From an uncultured Lachnospiraceae bacterium (GTDB taxonomy: Bacteria; Bacillota; Clostridia; Lachnospirales; Lachnospiraceae): a DNA stretch of 48,439 nt. Below the pieces are notes generated by a model. That model saw only the letters and a program-made list of their open reading frames with translations, had not been told where the DNA came from and did not search any database. Where the stretch lies: the NCBI GenBank assembly GCA_947382355.1, contig CANCYR010000024.1:1-48439 (forward strand). The letters are read 5' to 3'. Numbering within the stretch: the stretch's first letter is position 1; each line of letters starts with the position of its first letter. A program made the translations under genes and the position numbers. Positions 14,302 to 23,967 of this stretch are shown one piece after another.

Positions 14302-16809
14302 CTAATGCTTCTTCCCGCTATTTTCCTCATCTGTTTTGGGCAGTACCACCTTATCCAGATGCCAGATATCATCCACATACTCCTGAATGGTCCTGTCCGC
14401 AGTGAACTTGCCGGAGCATGCCACATTTAAGATAGCCATCTTCGCCCAGCGCTTTTCATCCCTGTAAGCCGCCTCTACCTTCTTTTGTGCTTCTGCATAA
14501 GACTTGAAATCCTTTAAGATAAAATAGGTATCCGCTTTTGCGGTACACTGGGTATTTAACAGGGAATTGTACAAATCTCTGAACCGTTCCGGGTCTTTTG
14601 GTGCGTAAAATCCGTTAATGAGCTGCATCAGAACCTTGCGCACATCCGGGTCATTGTTGAAAATCTCCATAGGGTCGTAGCCGCCGTGCTGCTCATAGTT
14701 TATGACTTCATCGGAGGAAAGTCCGAAAATAAACGCATTTTCTTCTCCAACCTCTTCCACGATTTCCACATTTGCCCCATCCATGGTGCCAAGAGTAGGC
14801 GCGCCGTTTAACATAAATTTCATGTTTCCGGTTCCGGATGCCTCTTTACTGGCGGTGGAAATCTGCTCGGAAATATCTGCTGCCGCAAAAATCATCTCCG
14901 CATTGGAAACCCGGTAGTTTTCAATAAACACTACCTTGATTTTCCCTTTAATGGATTCGTCATTATTGATAACATTTGCCACGCTGTTAATCAGCTTAAT
15001 GGTAAGCTTTGCATTCCGGTAGCCTGCTGCCGCCTTTGCGCCAAAGATAAAGGTTCTGGGATAAAACTCCATATCCGGATGCTCTTTTAATTCATTATAT
15101 AAATACATCACATGCAGAATATTCAGCAATTGACGCTTATATTCATGAAGCCTCTTCACCTGCACATCAAATATGGAGCGGGCATCTACTTTGATTCCGT
15201 TATGCTCCAAAATATAATTTGCCAGACGGACTTTGTTCTGGTATTTAATATTCATAAACTGCTGCTGTGCCTTTTCATCATCCGCATATACTTTCAGCTT
15301 GCTGATTTTGGAAAGGTCGGTAATCCATTCCGGTCCGATATGATCTGTAACCCAGTCTGCCAAAAGCGGGTTTCCATGCAGCAGGAAACGGCGCTGTGTA
15401 ATTCCATTTGTCTTATTGTTAAATTTCTCAGGCATCATTTCATAGAAATCCTTTAATTCCTGATGCTTTAAAATTTCCGTATGAAGCCTTGCAACACCAT
15501 TTACGGAATATCCTGCCACAATGGCAAGATGTGCCATTTTCACCTGTCCGTCGTAAATAATTGCCATGCTGCGGATTTTATCCTGATTATCCGGATATTT
15601 CTTCTGGATTTCCAGAATAAACCGGCGGTTGATTTCCTCCACAATCTGGTAAATTCTCGGAAGCAGGCGGGAAAACAGCTCTATAGGCCATTTTTCCAAT
15701 GCTTCCGCCATAATGGTATGATTGGTATAGGCGCAGGTCTTTGTGGTAATGTCCCATGCTTCTTCCCAGCTTAAAAAGTAATCATCCAGCAAAATGCGCA
15801 TAAGCTCCGCAATGGCAACGGTAGGATGGGTATCATTTAACTGGAATGTAACCTTTTCAGGAAGCTTGTGTATGTCGCTGTGGCTTCTCATATATTTGGC
15901 AACCGCTTCCTGCACAGAAGCAGAAATAAAGAAGTACTGCTGCTTTAACCGAAGCTCTTTGCCGGCATAATGATTATCATTGGGATATAATACCTCCACA
16001 ATATTTCTTGCCAGATTTTCCTGTTCCACTGCCTTACGATAGTCGCCCTTATCAAAGGAATCCAGCTGAAAGCATTCTACCGGCTGGGCATCCCATATGC
16101 GGAGGGTATTTACAATTCCGTTGCCATAACCTACAATCGGCACGTCATAGGGAATCGCCATAACGGATTGATAGTTTTCCTTATGATAATAGGTTTTGCC
16201 GTTTTCGTCCTGCTGAACGGAAACATAGCCGCCAAACTTGACTTCCTTTGCATATTCCGGGCGGCGCAGCTCAAAGGGATTGCCGTCCTGAAGCCATACA
16301 TCCGGCACTTCCACCTGATAGCCGTCTCTGATTTCCTGCTTGAACATACCATAACGATACCGTATACCACACCCATAAGCAGCATAGCCCAATGTGGCAA
16401 GAGAATCCAGAAAACAGGCTGCAAGCCTTCCAAGACCGCCGTTTCCAAGAGCCGCATCCGGCTCCTGGTCCTCGATTACGTTCATATCTACTCCCAGCTC
16501 CTCCAGAGCTTCTTTTACCATCTTATATGCCTGAAGATTGATGATATTATTTCCAAGGGCGCGTCCCATTAAAAATTCCATGGAAAGATAGTATACTGTT
16601 TTGGGGTCCTTTTTTTCATACTCCTTCTGGGTCGCCAGCCAGTTATCTATAATGGCGTCCTTTACCGCATAGGAAACTGCCTGAAATATCTGCTGAGGAG
16701 TGGCTTCCTCCAATGTCTTTCTATACAAAGTCTTTACATTATACAATACACTTCTTTTAAACAGTTCCTTATCATATTCTGTCTGTTTTGCTGCTGCGTT
16801 TTCTACCAT
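14302..16809 (-). CDS. glgP: Glycogen/starch/alpha-glucan phosphorylase
   Basis: Releases glucose-1-phosphate from alpha-1,4-glucans with phosphate and pyridoxal phosphate. The 835 residues match the family length. YYLSMEFLMGRALGNN, DAALGNGGLGRLAACFLDSLATL, FQLNDTHPTVAIAELMRIL and the cofactor-lysine region EASGTGNMKFMLNGAPTLGTMDGANVEI are all intact. Strong AGGAGG before ATG 16809. The gene follows ileS by only 14 bp and could be read through from it. No other glycogen genes are nearby. Confidence 0.97.
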   Translation of the reverse strand: MVENAAAKQTEYDKELFKRSVLYNVKTLYRKTLEEATPQQIFQAVSYAVKDAIIDNWLATQKEYEKKDPKTVYYLSMEFLMGRALGNNIINLQAYKMVKEALEELGVDMNVIEDQEPDAALGNGGLGRLAACFLDSLATLGYAAYGCGIRYRYGMFKQEIRDGYQVEVPDVWLQDGNPFELRRPEYAKEVKFGGYVSVQQDENGKTYYHKENYQSVMAIPYDVPIVGYGNGIVNTLRIWDAQPVECFQLDSFDKGDYRKAVEQENLARNIVEVLYPNDNHYAGKELRLKQQYFFISASVQEAVAKYMRSHSDIHKLPEKVTFQLNDTHPTVAIAELMRILLDDYFLSWEEAWDITTKTCAYTNHTIMAEALEKWPIELFSRLLPRIYQIVEEINRRFILEIQKKYPDNQDKIRSMAIIYDGQVKMAHLAIVAGYSVNGVARLHTEILKHQELKDFYEMMPEKFNNKTNGITQRRFLLHGNPLLADWVTDHIGPEWITDLSKISKLKVYADDEKAQQQFMNIKYQNKVRLANYILEHNGIKVDARSIFDVQVKRLHEYKRQLLNILHVMYLYNELKEHPDMEFYPRTFIFGAKAAAGYRNAKLTIKLINSVANVINNDESIKGKIKVVFIENYRVSNAEMIFAAADISEQISTASKEASGTGNMKFMLNGAPTLGTMDGANVEIVEEVGEENAFIFGLSSDEVINYEQHGGYDPMEIFNNDPDVRKVLMQLINGFYAPKDPERFRDLYNSLLNTQCTAKADTYFILKDFKSYAEAQKKVEAAYRDEKRWAKMAILNVACSGKFTADRTIQEYVDDIWHLDKVVLPKTDEENSGKKH

Positions 16810-16823
16810 AACTGCCTCCTGTT

Positions 16824-19800
16824 TTATATTTTTTCTAAAGTAATCGTAACTGCTTCTCCGTTTACATTCCAGTCCTTTGCAATTGCAAAGTTTTCATTTT
16901 CTTTGATTTCATCCGCCAGTACCTTGGCTGCAATGACAGATTCATTTTTCTTTACGATTGCCGCAATTCTGTCATTTCCTGATATGCCCACCTTAATATG
17001 ATCCATTACCTCAAAATCCGCTTCCTTCCTCATGGTCTGGATTTTGCTGATGACTTCAAATACAAAGCCCTCTTCCAAAAGCTCTTCCGTCAGGTTGGTA
17101 TCAAGCACTACCGTAATGTTGTTATCAGCTTCTGTAGCATAGCCTTCCTTTTGTATCATTTCAATGAGAAGGTCTTCCTCTGCAAGAGAAACCTCCACGC
17201 CATCCACTTCAAACTTCAGCGCACCTTCCGCCTTCAGCTGGTCCATTGCCCCGTTGCCGTCAATATCCGCAAGCTTTCTCTGGATTCCGCCTAACTGTTT
17301 TCCGTATCTGGGCCCTACTGTCTTTAACTGGGGCTTGAACTTATAGGTAGTAAATTCCCTTACATCCTCAGTAAAAATTACGTCTTTTACGTTTAGCTCT
17401 TCCTCAATGATTTCTTTATAAAAATCACTTAATGTAAAATCCGCCTTTATAAACATGGAAGCAATAGGCTGGCGGTTCTTAATATTGGCGCCGTTTCTGC
17501 AGGCGCGTCCCAAAACTACAGTTTTCAATACTGCATCCATATCCGCCTCTAACTGCTTATCCACAAAAGCTGCATCCGCCACAGGGAAGTCGCATAAATG
17601 CACGCTTTCCGGCGCATTTTCATCAATAGAGCACACAAGGTTTCTGTAAATATCCTCCGTCATAAACGGAATCATGGGCGCTGCCAGCTTTGCCACCGTC
17701 ACAAGTGCCGTATATAAGGTCATGTAGGCATTGATTTTATCCTGCTCCATTCCCTTTGCCCAGAAGCGCTCACGGCTTCTTCTCACATACCAGTTGCTCA
17801 TATCGTCCACAAATTCCTGCAATGCCCTTGCGGTTTCCGGAATCCGGTAATTTTCCAGACTGGTGTCCACCTGGGTAATCAGGGTGTTTAATTTGGATAA
17901 CAGCCACTTATCCATAACGGAAAGCTTGTCGTATTCCAATGTATATTTTGTTGCATCAAAGTTATCAATGTTGGCATACAGCACAAAGAATGCATAGGTA
18001 TTCCAAAGAGTGCCCATGAATTTCCGCTGTCCTTCCTGAACCACCTTCCCGTGGAAGCGGTTTGGAAGCCATGGGGCTGAGTTAATATAAAAATACCACC
18101 GGATTGCATCTGCCCCGTAGGTTTGAAGGGCATCAAAGGGGTCCACTGCATTTCCTTTGGATTTGGACATTTTCTGTCCGTTCTCATCCTGTACAAGTCC
18201 CAGCACAATTACGTTTTCATAGGGAGCCTTATTAAACAGCAAGGTTGATTCCGCCATAAGTGAGTAGAACCATCCACGGGTCTGGTCCACTGCCTCGGAA
18301 ATAAACTGTGCCGGGAACTGGGACTCAAACAACTCCTTATTTTCAAATGGATAGTGGTGCTGTGCAAAAGGCATTGCCCCGGAATCGAACCAGCAGTCGA
18401 TTACCTCGGGAACTCTCTTCATAGTTTTTTTGCATTTTGGACAGGCAATGGTGATTTCATCAATATAAGGTCTGTGGAGCTCTACCGTAAGCGCTTTTTC
18501 ATTGCCGCTCATATCCTTTAACTGTTCACGGCTTCCGATGGATTCCATATGTCCGCAGTCTTCACATTCCCATATATTCAAAGGCGTACCCCAGTAACGG
18601 TTACGGGAGACTCCCCAGTCCTGAATGTTTTCCAGCCAGTTTCCAAAACGGCCTTCGCCGATGGATTCCGGAATCCAGTTGACAGTCTTATTATTTCTTA
18701 CCAGGTCATCCCTCACTGCCGTCATCTTGATAAACCAGGATTCTCTCGCATAGTAGATTAACGGTGTGTCACATCTCCAGCAGAACGGGTAATCATGTTC
18801 AAACTTCGGTGCCTCAAACAGCTTTCCTTCTTTATCTAAGTCCACTAAAATCTTTGGGTCAGCATCCTTTACAAACAGCCCCTCATACGGGGTTTCCTTT
18901 GTCATTTCCCCCTTTTCGTCTACGAACTGGACAAAGGGCAGGTCATATTTGCGTCCCACCTGGGCATCATCCTCACCAAAAGCAGGTGCAATGTGAACAA
19001 TGCCGGTACCATCCGTCAGGGTAACATATCCGTCGCAGGTTACAAAATGAGCCTTCTTATGCTGTTTTTCCGCCATTATGGCAGCGCCTTCAAATAAAGG
19101 CTCATATTCCTTATATTCTAAATCCTTACCGGTATATTTTTCAATGATTTCATATGCCGGCTTTCCTTCTTCCGCCAGCTTTCCAAGAACGTTGTCCAAA
19201 AGCGCTTCCGCCATAATATAATTACGTCCATCAGCAGCCTTAACTCTGCAATAGGATTCTTCCGGATTGACACAGAGAGCCACATTGCTTGGAAGGGTCC
19301 ATGGAGTGGTGGTCCATGCAAGGAAATACGCCTCCTCGCCCTTTATTTTAAAGCGAACGGTTGCAGAACGTTCCTTTACGGATTTATAGCCCTGTGCTAC
19401 CTCATGGGAGGAAAGAGGGGTTCCGCATCTCGGACAATAGGGTACGATTTTAAAGCCCTTGTACAAAAGCTCCTTGTCCCAGATTTCCTTTAAAGCCCAC
19501 CATTCTGACTCGATAAAATCATCATGATAGGTTACATAGGGGTCGTCCATATCCGCCCAAAAACCAACAGTGCCGGAAAAATCCTCCCACATGCCCTTAT
19601 ATTTCCAGACGCTTTCCTTACATTTTGAGATAAAGGGGTCCAGGCCGTATTCTTCAATCTGCTCCTTGCCGTCTAAGCCAAGCAGCTTTTCCACTTCCAG
19701 CTCTACCGGAAGCCCATGGGTGTCCCAGCCTGCCTTTCTTGGTACCATATAGCCCTTCATGGTCCGGTATCTGGGTATCATATCTTTTATGACACGGGTG

Positions 19801-19979
19801 AGCACATGTCCGATATGGGGCTTTCCGTTTGCTGTTGGCGGTCCGTCATAAAAGGTATAGGTTTCTTTTCCTTTTCTGATATCCATGCTTTTTTGGAAAA
19901 TGTTATTTTCCCGCCAGAATTTCTCCGTTTCCTTTTCCCGTTCCACAAAGTTAAGGTTGGTCGATACTTTCTGATACAT
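16824..19979 (-). CDS. ileS: Isoleucyl-tRNA synthetase, long (type 2) form
   Basis: Charges tRNA-Ile with isoleucine and edits valine. The 1051 residues carry the class I motifs GPPTANGKPHIGH (HIGH) and KMSKSKGN (KMSKS). The editing domain has WTTTPWTLPSN, and a DALR/anticodon-binding region follows. The N-terminus (NFVEREKETEKFWRENNIFQKS) and overall length fit the eukaryote-like type 2 enzymes usual in Clostridia, a type associated with low mupirocin sensitivity. Expression should be governed by the T-box leader upstream (20042-20340). Confidence 0.97.
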   Translation of the reverse strand: MYQKVSTNLNFVEREKETEKFWRENNIFQKSMDIRKGKETYTFYDGPPTANGKPHIGHVLTRVIKDMIPRYRTMKGYMVPRKAGWDTHGLPVELEVEKLLGLDGKEQIEEYGLDPFISKCKESVWKYKGMWEDFSGTVGFWADMDDPYVTYHDDFIESEWWALKEIWDKELLYKGFKIVPYCPRCGTPLSSHEVAQGYKSVKERSATVRFKIKGEEAYFLAWTTTPWTLPSNVALCVNPEESYCRVKAADGRNYIMAEALLDNVLGKLAEEGKPAYEIIEKYTGKDLEYKEYEPLFEGAAIMAEKQHKKAHFVTCDGYVTLTDGTGIVHIAPAFGEDDAQVGRKYDLPFVQFVDEKGEMTKETPYEGLFVKDADPKILVDLDKEGKLFEAPKFEHDYPFCWRCDTPLIYYARESWFIKMTAVRDDLVRNNKTVNWIPESIGEGRFGNWLENIQDWGVSRNRYWGTPLNIWECEDCGHMESIGSREQLKDMSGNEKALTVELHRPYIDEITIACPKCKKTMKRVPEVIDCWFDSGAMPFAQHHYPFENKELFESQFPAQFISEAVDQTRGWFYSLMAESTLLFNKAPYENVIVLGLVQDENGQKMSKSKGNAVDPFDALQTYGADAIRWYFYINSAPWLPNRFHGKVVQEGQRKFMGTLWNTYAFFVLYANIDNFDATKYTLEYDKLSVMDKWLLSKLNTLITQVDTSLENYRIPETARALQEFVDDMSNWYVRRSRERFWAKGMEQDKINAYMTLYTALVTVAKLAAPMIPFMTEDIYRNLVCSIDENAPESVHLCDFPVADAAFVDKQLEADMDAVLKTVVLGRACRNGANIKNRQPIASMFIKADFTLSDFYKEIIEEELNVKDVIFTEDVREFTTYKFKPQLKTVGPRYGKQLGGIQRKLADIDGNGAMDQLKAEGALKFEVDGVEVSLAEEDLLIEMIQKEGYATEADNNITVVLDTNLTEELLEEGFVFEVISKIQTMRKEADFEVMDHIKVGISGNDRIAAIVKKNESVIAAKVLADEIKENENFAIAKDWNVNGEAVTITLEKI

Positions 19980-20041
19980 TGCTTTCTTCCTTTCTTTTTC
20001 TTTGAAGGAAAGTACGCCATGCGCCCTTTCCTGTGAAATAA

Positions 20042-20340
20042 AAAGCCCCGTCCTGTAAAAGGACGAGGCTAAAATCCCTGCGTTACCACCTGTTACATCA
20101 TACTATCATATGCGTTCCCTTTAACGGAGGAAATCCGTCAGTGCCTACTTGGCTGCCAGCGCCCCTTGGCAGGGCTCCATAGCTCCCTTTCAGTCTGAAA
20201 CTCAGAAGTGATATTCCACAAAGCCTTACTCATACCGGACTTGCACCATCTCCGGCTCGCTTTGATTTTCAAGTATTGTGTACTGTCTTCGTCATGGTTT
20301 TTGGTTTATAATTTGTGTGTATTTATATGTGTTTTTGGTT
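20042..20340 (-). promoter_or_regulatory. T-box riboswitch leader of ileS (Ile, AUC specifier)
   Basis: On the minus strand the leader holds a long stem I. The loop sequence GAATATCACTTC places AUC (Ile) at 20210-20212. The conserved T-box stretch CAGGTGGTAACGCAGGGA is near 20076-20093, a variant of AGGGTGGNACCGCG. It is followed by a strong terminator hairpin with GGACGAGG/CCTGTCC-type pairing and a T tract (20042-20072). Uncharged tRNA-Ile should stabilise the antiterminator and allow ileS transcription. Confidence 0.92.
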
Positions 20341-20346
20341 ATTTAT

Positions 20347-20376
20347 AATTTAGCACTTGGAAATGGGGAATGTCAA
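20347..20376 (-). promoter_or_regulatory. ileS promoter
   Basis: TTGACA (20371-20376) and TAAATT (20347-20352) are separated by 18 bp on the minus strand, immediately before the T-box leader. The IS481-like element ends only about 30 bp further upstream. Confidence 0.55.
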
Positions 20377-20407
20377 GAAGATTTGTGCATGTTCTGGCTT
20401 GAAAATT

Positions 20408-21331
20408 TGTAGGATTACAATACATGTGTTACAACTGAATATTTAAAAAGCAGAGATACTGCCTTTGTGTTATAGTTTAGTCACCACAACAAAAACAAAC
20501 ATAAAGGAGTTCTCTGCTATGGCTACTATAACACAGGATATGCACTACCGTCTATCACTTATTAAATATGCGAACAAATACGGTGTTACCAAAGCCGCCA
20601 TTAAATACAAAACCAACAGGCAGTATATTTACCGCTAGAAACGACGTTATGACGGCTCTATTGACTCCCTGCGCCACCGCTCCAGAAGACCTCACCATCA
20701 CCCTAACCAGCATACCCCGGATGAAATCAAACTGATCATGCATATGCACAGGCGAAACCCCGACTCCGACCTTGTGGTTTTCTGGGTTAAGCTCATGCAG
20801 CGCGGCTATTCCCGCTCCATTCCTGGACTCTGCCATTTCCTCAAAAAGCACAGTATCATGGCTCTCCACCTTCACAATCCGAAGTATGTTCCCAAGCCTT
20901 ACGAGCAGATGGACCATCCCGGACAGCACATTTAGGTAGATGTGAAATTTGTCCCTTCCGCCTGTCTCGTAAACAGTAAGGTCATTGGAAAGCATTTCTT
21001 CCAGTATACCGCTATTGATGAGTATTCCAGATGGCATTTTGTTGAGGCTTTTGAGGAACACAGCACCTATTCGTCTGCCATATTTGCGGACCATCTGGTG
21101 AAAGCGTTCCCCTTCCCCATAGAGTGCATCCAGACGGACAATGGGACGAAATTCACCAACCGCTTCACCACCCACTCTTTCTATTCCTTCAAAGACTTTG
21201 CAGACCAGCTAAAGGAATACAACCGCAGGGACTGCAACAGCTTTCCCATGAGACCGCTTGGCTGGAAATCCCCCAAACAGATACTGGAGGATTATAAGGG
21301 GGCAGTGTAACATATGTTTGACAAACCTACA
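20408..21331 (+). mobile_element. Degenerate IS481-type insertion sequence
   Basis: A 924-bp element bounded by imperfect terminal inverted repeats of about 28 bp. The left end starts TGTAGGATTACAATACATG and the right end reads, inverted, TGTAGGTTTGTCAAACATATG. It carries one transposase gene broken by two stop codons and an internal deletion (20519-21310). No convincing target-site duplication was seen. It lies between the ileS promoter and the 3' end of the defence operon. Confidence 0.75.
20519..21310 (+). pseudogene. Broken IS481-family transposase
   Basis: All parts are in a single frame, starting at ATG 20519 after AAAGGAG. An N-terminal helix-turn-helix (LIKYANKYGVTKAAIKYKTNRQYIYR) ends at an in-frame TAG (20636-20638). 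A second TAG is at 20933-20935, just before the first catalytic Asp of VDVKFVP. The core then shows YTAIDEYSRW and IQTDNGTKF, but runs directly into HSFYSFKDFADQL and FPMRPLGWKSPKQIL. The segment that normally holds RPYTPRHNGKVERSHR, with the catalytic Glu, is missing. The deletion is in frame and removes roughly 40 residues, so it cannot transpose on its own. Confidence 0.85.
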
Positions 21332-21507
21332 ATTTATGTATGTTCTATATTGTTCTTGTATTGTTCAATGGCAATTCACAAAAAAGTTATTATAAAAATA
21401 TATAATAATCTCTGTATTAACTGATATCTCCTGCACTTATAAATTTTATATGTAAGCTCACCATATCTCGCTTTACTATCCATTTGGCTGCTATACTTTC
21501 AAATCAT

Positions 21508-22371
21508 TTAATTAGCATTAAATGTGGCATTATTATAACACTGCAACAATTCACGCCCATCCATGGGTCTCTTTTTAAAATCATTTGACAATGCTGTTAT
21601 TAAAAGTTGTCTAATTTGTGGTGTTGTATTCATACTATCCGTGTCAGAAAGTACGCCTCCAGGATAATTTTTAGTAAGCACAAAAACAAATATCGAACAA
21701 ATTTGAAAAACATCTGAATACGTGCTAATTAAATCCTTGCCAAAATAGAAACTAGTTATTGCTTCTGGACTCATCCAAAAAGCTGGTCCAACCTTTTCAT
21801 TCACACGCGTCAATTCCCGATGCTCTTCAGGATCAAGAAATTCACAAAGTCCGAAATCACTAAGAACCCAAGTTTCGCCTTTAATTAATATATTTTCTGG
21901 TTTTATATCTCGATGTACAGCAAAACGATGTAATTCCTCTAACGCTCCACATAATCCTCTAAACTGTGCGGCATATATATCATAATCAACTTTATCTGTT
22001 TCCTTCAAAAAATCAACAAGATTCCTATCAGCCTTTTCCATTATAACAAAAGGTATTTCTGTGCCATTTCCATATTTATCTGTTACTTCGACCATGCCAT
22101 TATCAATATACTTAATTATATGTGGATGATCTACTTTTTGCATTAATGTGATTTCCTGCTTAAATCTTAAACTATTTTTCTTTGAAGGTCGTAGAAGAAA
22201 TTTTATGGCATAGATATTTCCACCTGTATCAATACACTCATAAACTGCACCATTCCCACCTGCACCAATTCTATCTTGGACTTCATAACTTTTTCCTGCA
22301 CTTGTAAAAACCTCATCACCAACATCGAAAACTTGTGAATTATCTTTTGAGTTATTTAGGAAAATCTCCAT
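21508..22371 (-). CDS. Hanks-type Ser/Thr protein kinase at the end of the defence operon
   Basis: A 287-residue cytosolic kinase. The Gly-rich loop is IGAGGNGAVYE (35-45), the ATP-binding Lys57 is in YAIKF, the catalytic loop is HRDIKPEN (153-160) and the metal motif is DFG (172-174); all are intact. It lacks the transmembrane helix and PASTA domains of PrkC-type kinases, so it is not a cell-wall sensor. It starts 2 bp after the DUF262 gene and is the last gene of the operon. Kinases act in several defence systems (PglW in BREX type 2, Stk2 in staphylococci), so a signalling or abortive role is plausible but inferred from position. Confidence 0.88.
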   Translation of the reverse strand: MEIFLNNSKDNSQVFDVGDEVFTSAGKSYEVQDRIGAGGNGAVYECIDTGGNIYAIKFLLRPSKKNSLRFKQEITLMQKVDHPHIIKYIDNGMVEVTDKYGNGTEIPFVIMEKADRNLVDFLKETDKVDYDIYAAQFRGLCGALEELHRFAVHRDIKPENILIKGETWVLSDFGLCEFLDPEEHRELTRVNEKVGPAFWMSPEAITSFYFGKDLISTYSDVFQICSIFVFVLTKNYPGGVLSDTDSMNTTPQIRQLLITALSNDFKKRPMDGRELLQCYNNATFNAN

Positions 22372-22373
22372 AC

Positions 22374-23396
22374 TTATTCCTTCCTTTTGTATCCTATCTC
22401 TAAGCGCTCTTTAATAAAATCCACACGCCATTTTCTATTTGTACTAGAATTCGCATCACTTAAACAACGAGTCGCATATTCTCGATAAATATCGTCTTCA
22501 CTTTGCGGCCCGACTTTATCACACATCTCTTGTAGTTTCATTCTAACCTGAGATAAATTATCAAAATTAATTACTGCTACTTTCTTTAATTCAAATATAC
22601 ACGCAAATAAAGAATAGAAATCCGACTTTTGTTTAAACCTAGTTGTATATATCGGCATAACTTTCGAGTCAAAAATTGCTGCAATATCATCAATAATTCC
22701 CAAAAAGTCCGATACAACATCAGCTTTATTTTCCATAAAAATAAATTCTTCACATACAGAATCTAAATAATCCCTTTTATCTTGAATCCCTTTTAATATA
22801 ATTGTTAATAATTCTTCCACATACTCCACATCAAGCATGCGCCGACGCTGTTTGACTGAAAATATCTTTGCTTGTTCAAAAAACTTATTTTCTGCTAATT
22901 CTTCTGCTAATGAAATAAAATCACCTGGAAAATCAGCACGACGTAATTCTTGCTTGTTAAGTTGTACTGTATACTTATTTACACGAGAATACAAATCTCT
23001 TATCTCTTCATCCGTAGGATTGAATATTTCATTTATATCAATTTTATATCTCAAAATTTCATTTTGAACATCATCAGGAAGTTCATTAAATTTTTTATTC
23101 TGATATTCACCAGCATAAGGCTTTTTTAATAGAAGCTCATTTTGTACAAATTTAAGAATAGCAGTAAGCCTTTGCTGTCCATCAATAACAATTCTATAGG
23201 TTTTTCCATCATTCATGACAGATTTGATATAAATCTTAGGAATAGGTATTCCCTGAATAATTGTATCAATAAGCATAATTTGAGCCGCTCTGCTCCAAAC
23301 CTCATTACGCTGAAAATCAGGGCGTAATTCCAATCTATTATTACCGTTCCAATCTCGTATATCTGATATTGGATGTGAATAAGATTCCCACTTCAT
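22374..23396 (-). CDS. DUF262 protein with DGQQR motif
   Basis: A 340-residue protein of the DUF262 (ParB/GmrS-like) group. FQRNEVWSRAAQIMLIDTIIQGIPIPKIY and IDGQQRLTAIL (DGQQR at 72-76) are the family core. The start is ATG 23396 after AGAGG; the frame reaches a TTG at 23450 that lacks a ribosome-binding site. The same fold forms the N-terminal part of GmrSD and of SspE, an effector that senses phosphorothioate DNA. The C-terminal HNH/DUF1524 nuclease half of those proteins is not apparent here. In this operon it may sense modified DNA or regulate, as DndB does elsewhere. That role is inference. Confidence 0.85.
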   Translation of the reverse strand: MKWESYSHPISDIRDWNGNNRLELRPDFQRNEVWSRAAQIMLIDTIIQGIPIPKIYIKSVMNDGKTYRIVIDGQQRLTAILKFVQNELLLKKPYAGEYQNKKFNELPDDVQNEILRYKIDINEIFNPTDEEIRDLYSRVNKYTVQLNKQELRRADFPGDFISLAEELAENKFFEQAKIFSVKQRRRMLDVEYVEELLTIILKGIQDKRDYLDSVCEEFIFMENKADVVSDFLGIIDDIAAIFDSKVMPIYTTRFKQKSDFYSLFACIFELKKVAVINFDNLSQVRMKLQEMCDKVGPQSEDDIYREYATRCLSDANSSTNRKWRVDFIKERLEIGYKRKE

Positions 23397-23442
23397 AGTT
23401 TTAATTCCTCTCATATGTGTACTAAGTATTTTAGCTACTTTT

Positions 23443-23967
23443 TTAATCAATATCTGGAATCAGTGGATTATTAATTAATGCCATGATGTTACCAACACGT
23501 ACATCATTATAGTCATCTTCTATCCCTAATGCCCTTTGTACTAAAAGTTCATGAAAAACTTCTATACCACCTCTCACATAAGAGTTAAACAATTCAGTGT
23601 CCTTTTCAAACTCTTCTTGCGATTTTGGTCCTCTAAAAGCTTTGTTTACTCGCTCTTCTTTTGTACATTTTTGAGTTTCATCTAACAATATAATCATTCG
23701 CATAATCTGTCGTAATTCTGGTTCCTTCTCATACAACTGTTCGACTTGTATTGTTCTCCTTCTTTCTTCTGTAGAATCAGAAGGTGCCGTTCTCTTAGTG
23801 CGCAACCCAATTATTGGTGCAATCGTATATAAATCGACTAGTCTTCTAAAATAGGAAATTTGAATTTGATTTTGCTTCCACATATCATCTACTAAACGAG
23901 CATGTTTTCCCGTAATAACTACTGGTTTTCTAAAATATTCAAAATTATGCATTTCCATACTAACCAT
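23443..23967 (-). CDS. Unrecognised 174-residue protein of the defence operon
   Basis: Its ATG overlaps the stop of the DndD-like gene (TAATG) and GGAGGTGA precedes it, so translation is coupled. Residues 10-60 (YFRKPVVITGKHARLVDDMWKQNQIQISYFRRLVDLYTIAPIIG) contain a basic/aromatic helix pattern. The middle is Arg/Glu-rich (STEERRRTIQVEQLYEKEPELRQIMRMIIL) and the end is hydrophobic. I recognise no family. Canonical dnd operons place DndE after DndD, and this gene occupies that place but does not look like DndE (about 110-130 aa, Lys-rich). It may be a functional substitute or an adaptor for the SMC-like ATPase. Confidence 0.75.
   Translation of the reverse strand: MVSMEMHNFEYFRKPVVITGKHARLVDDMWKQNQIQISYFRRLVDLYTIAPIIGLRTKRTAPSDSTEERRRTIQVEQLYEKEPELRQIMRMIILLDETQKCTKEERVNKAFRGPKSQEEFEKDTELFNSYVRGGIEVFHELLVQRALGIEDDYNDVRVGNIMALINNPLIPDID

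Noticed and set aside
20555-21175. Minus-strand 206-residue frame inside the insertion sequence
   Set aside because: It is antisense to recognisable transposase sequence (YTAIDEYSRW, FPMRPLGW) and matches no family.
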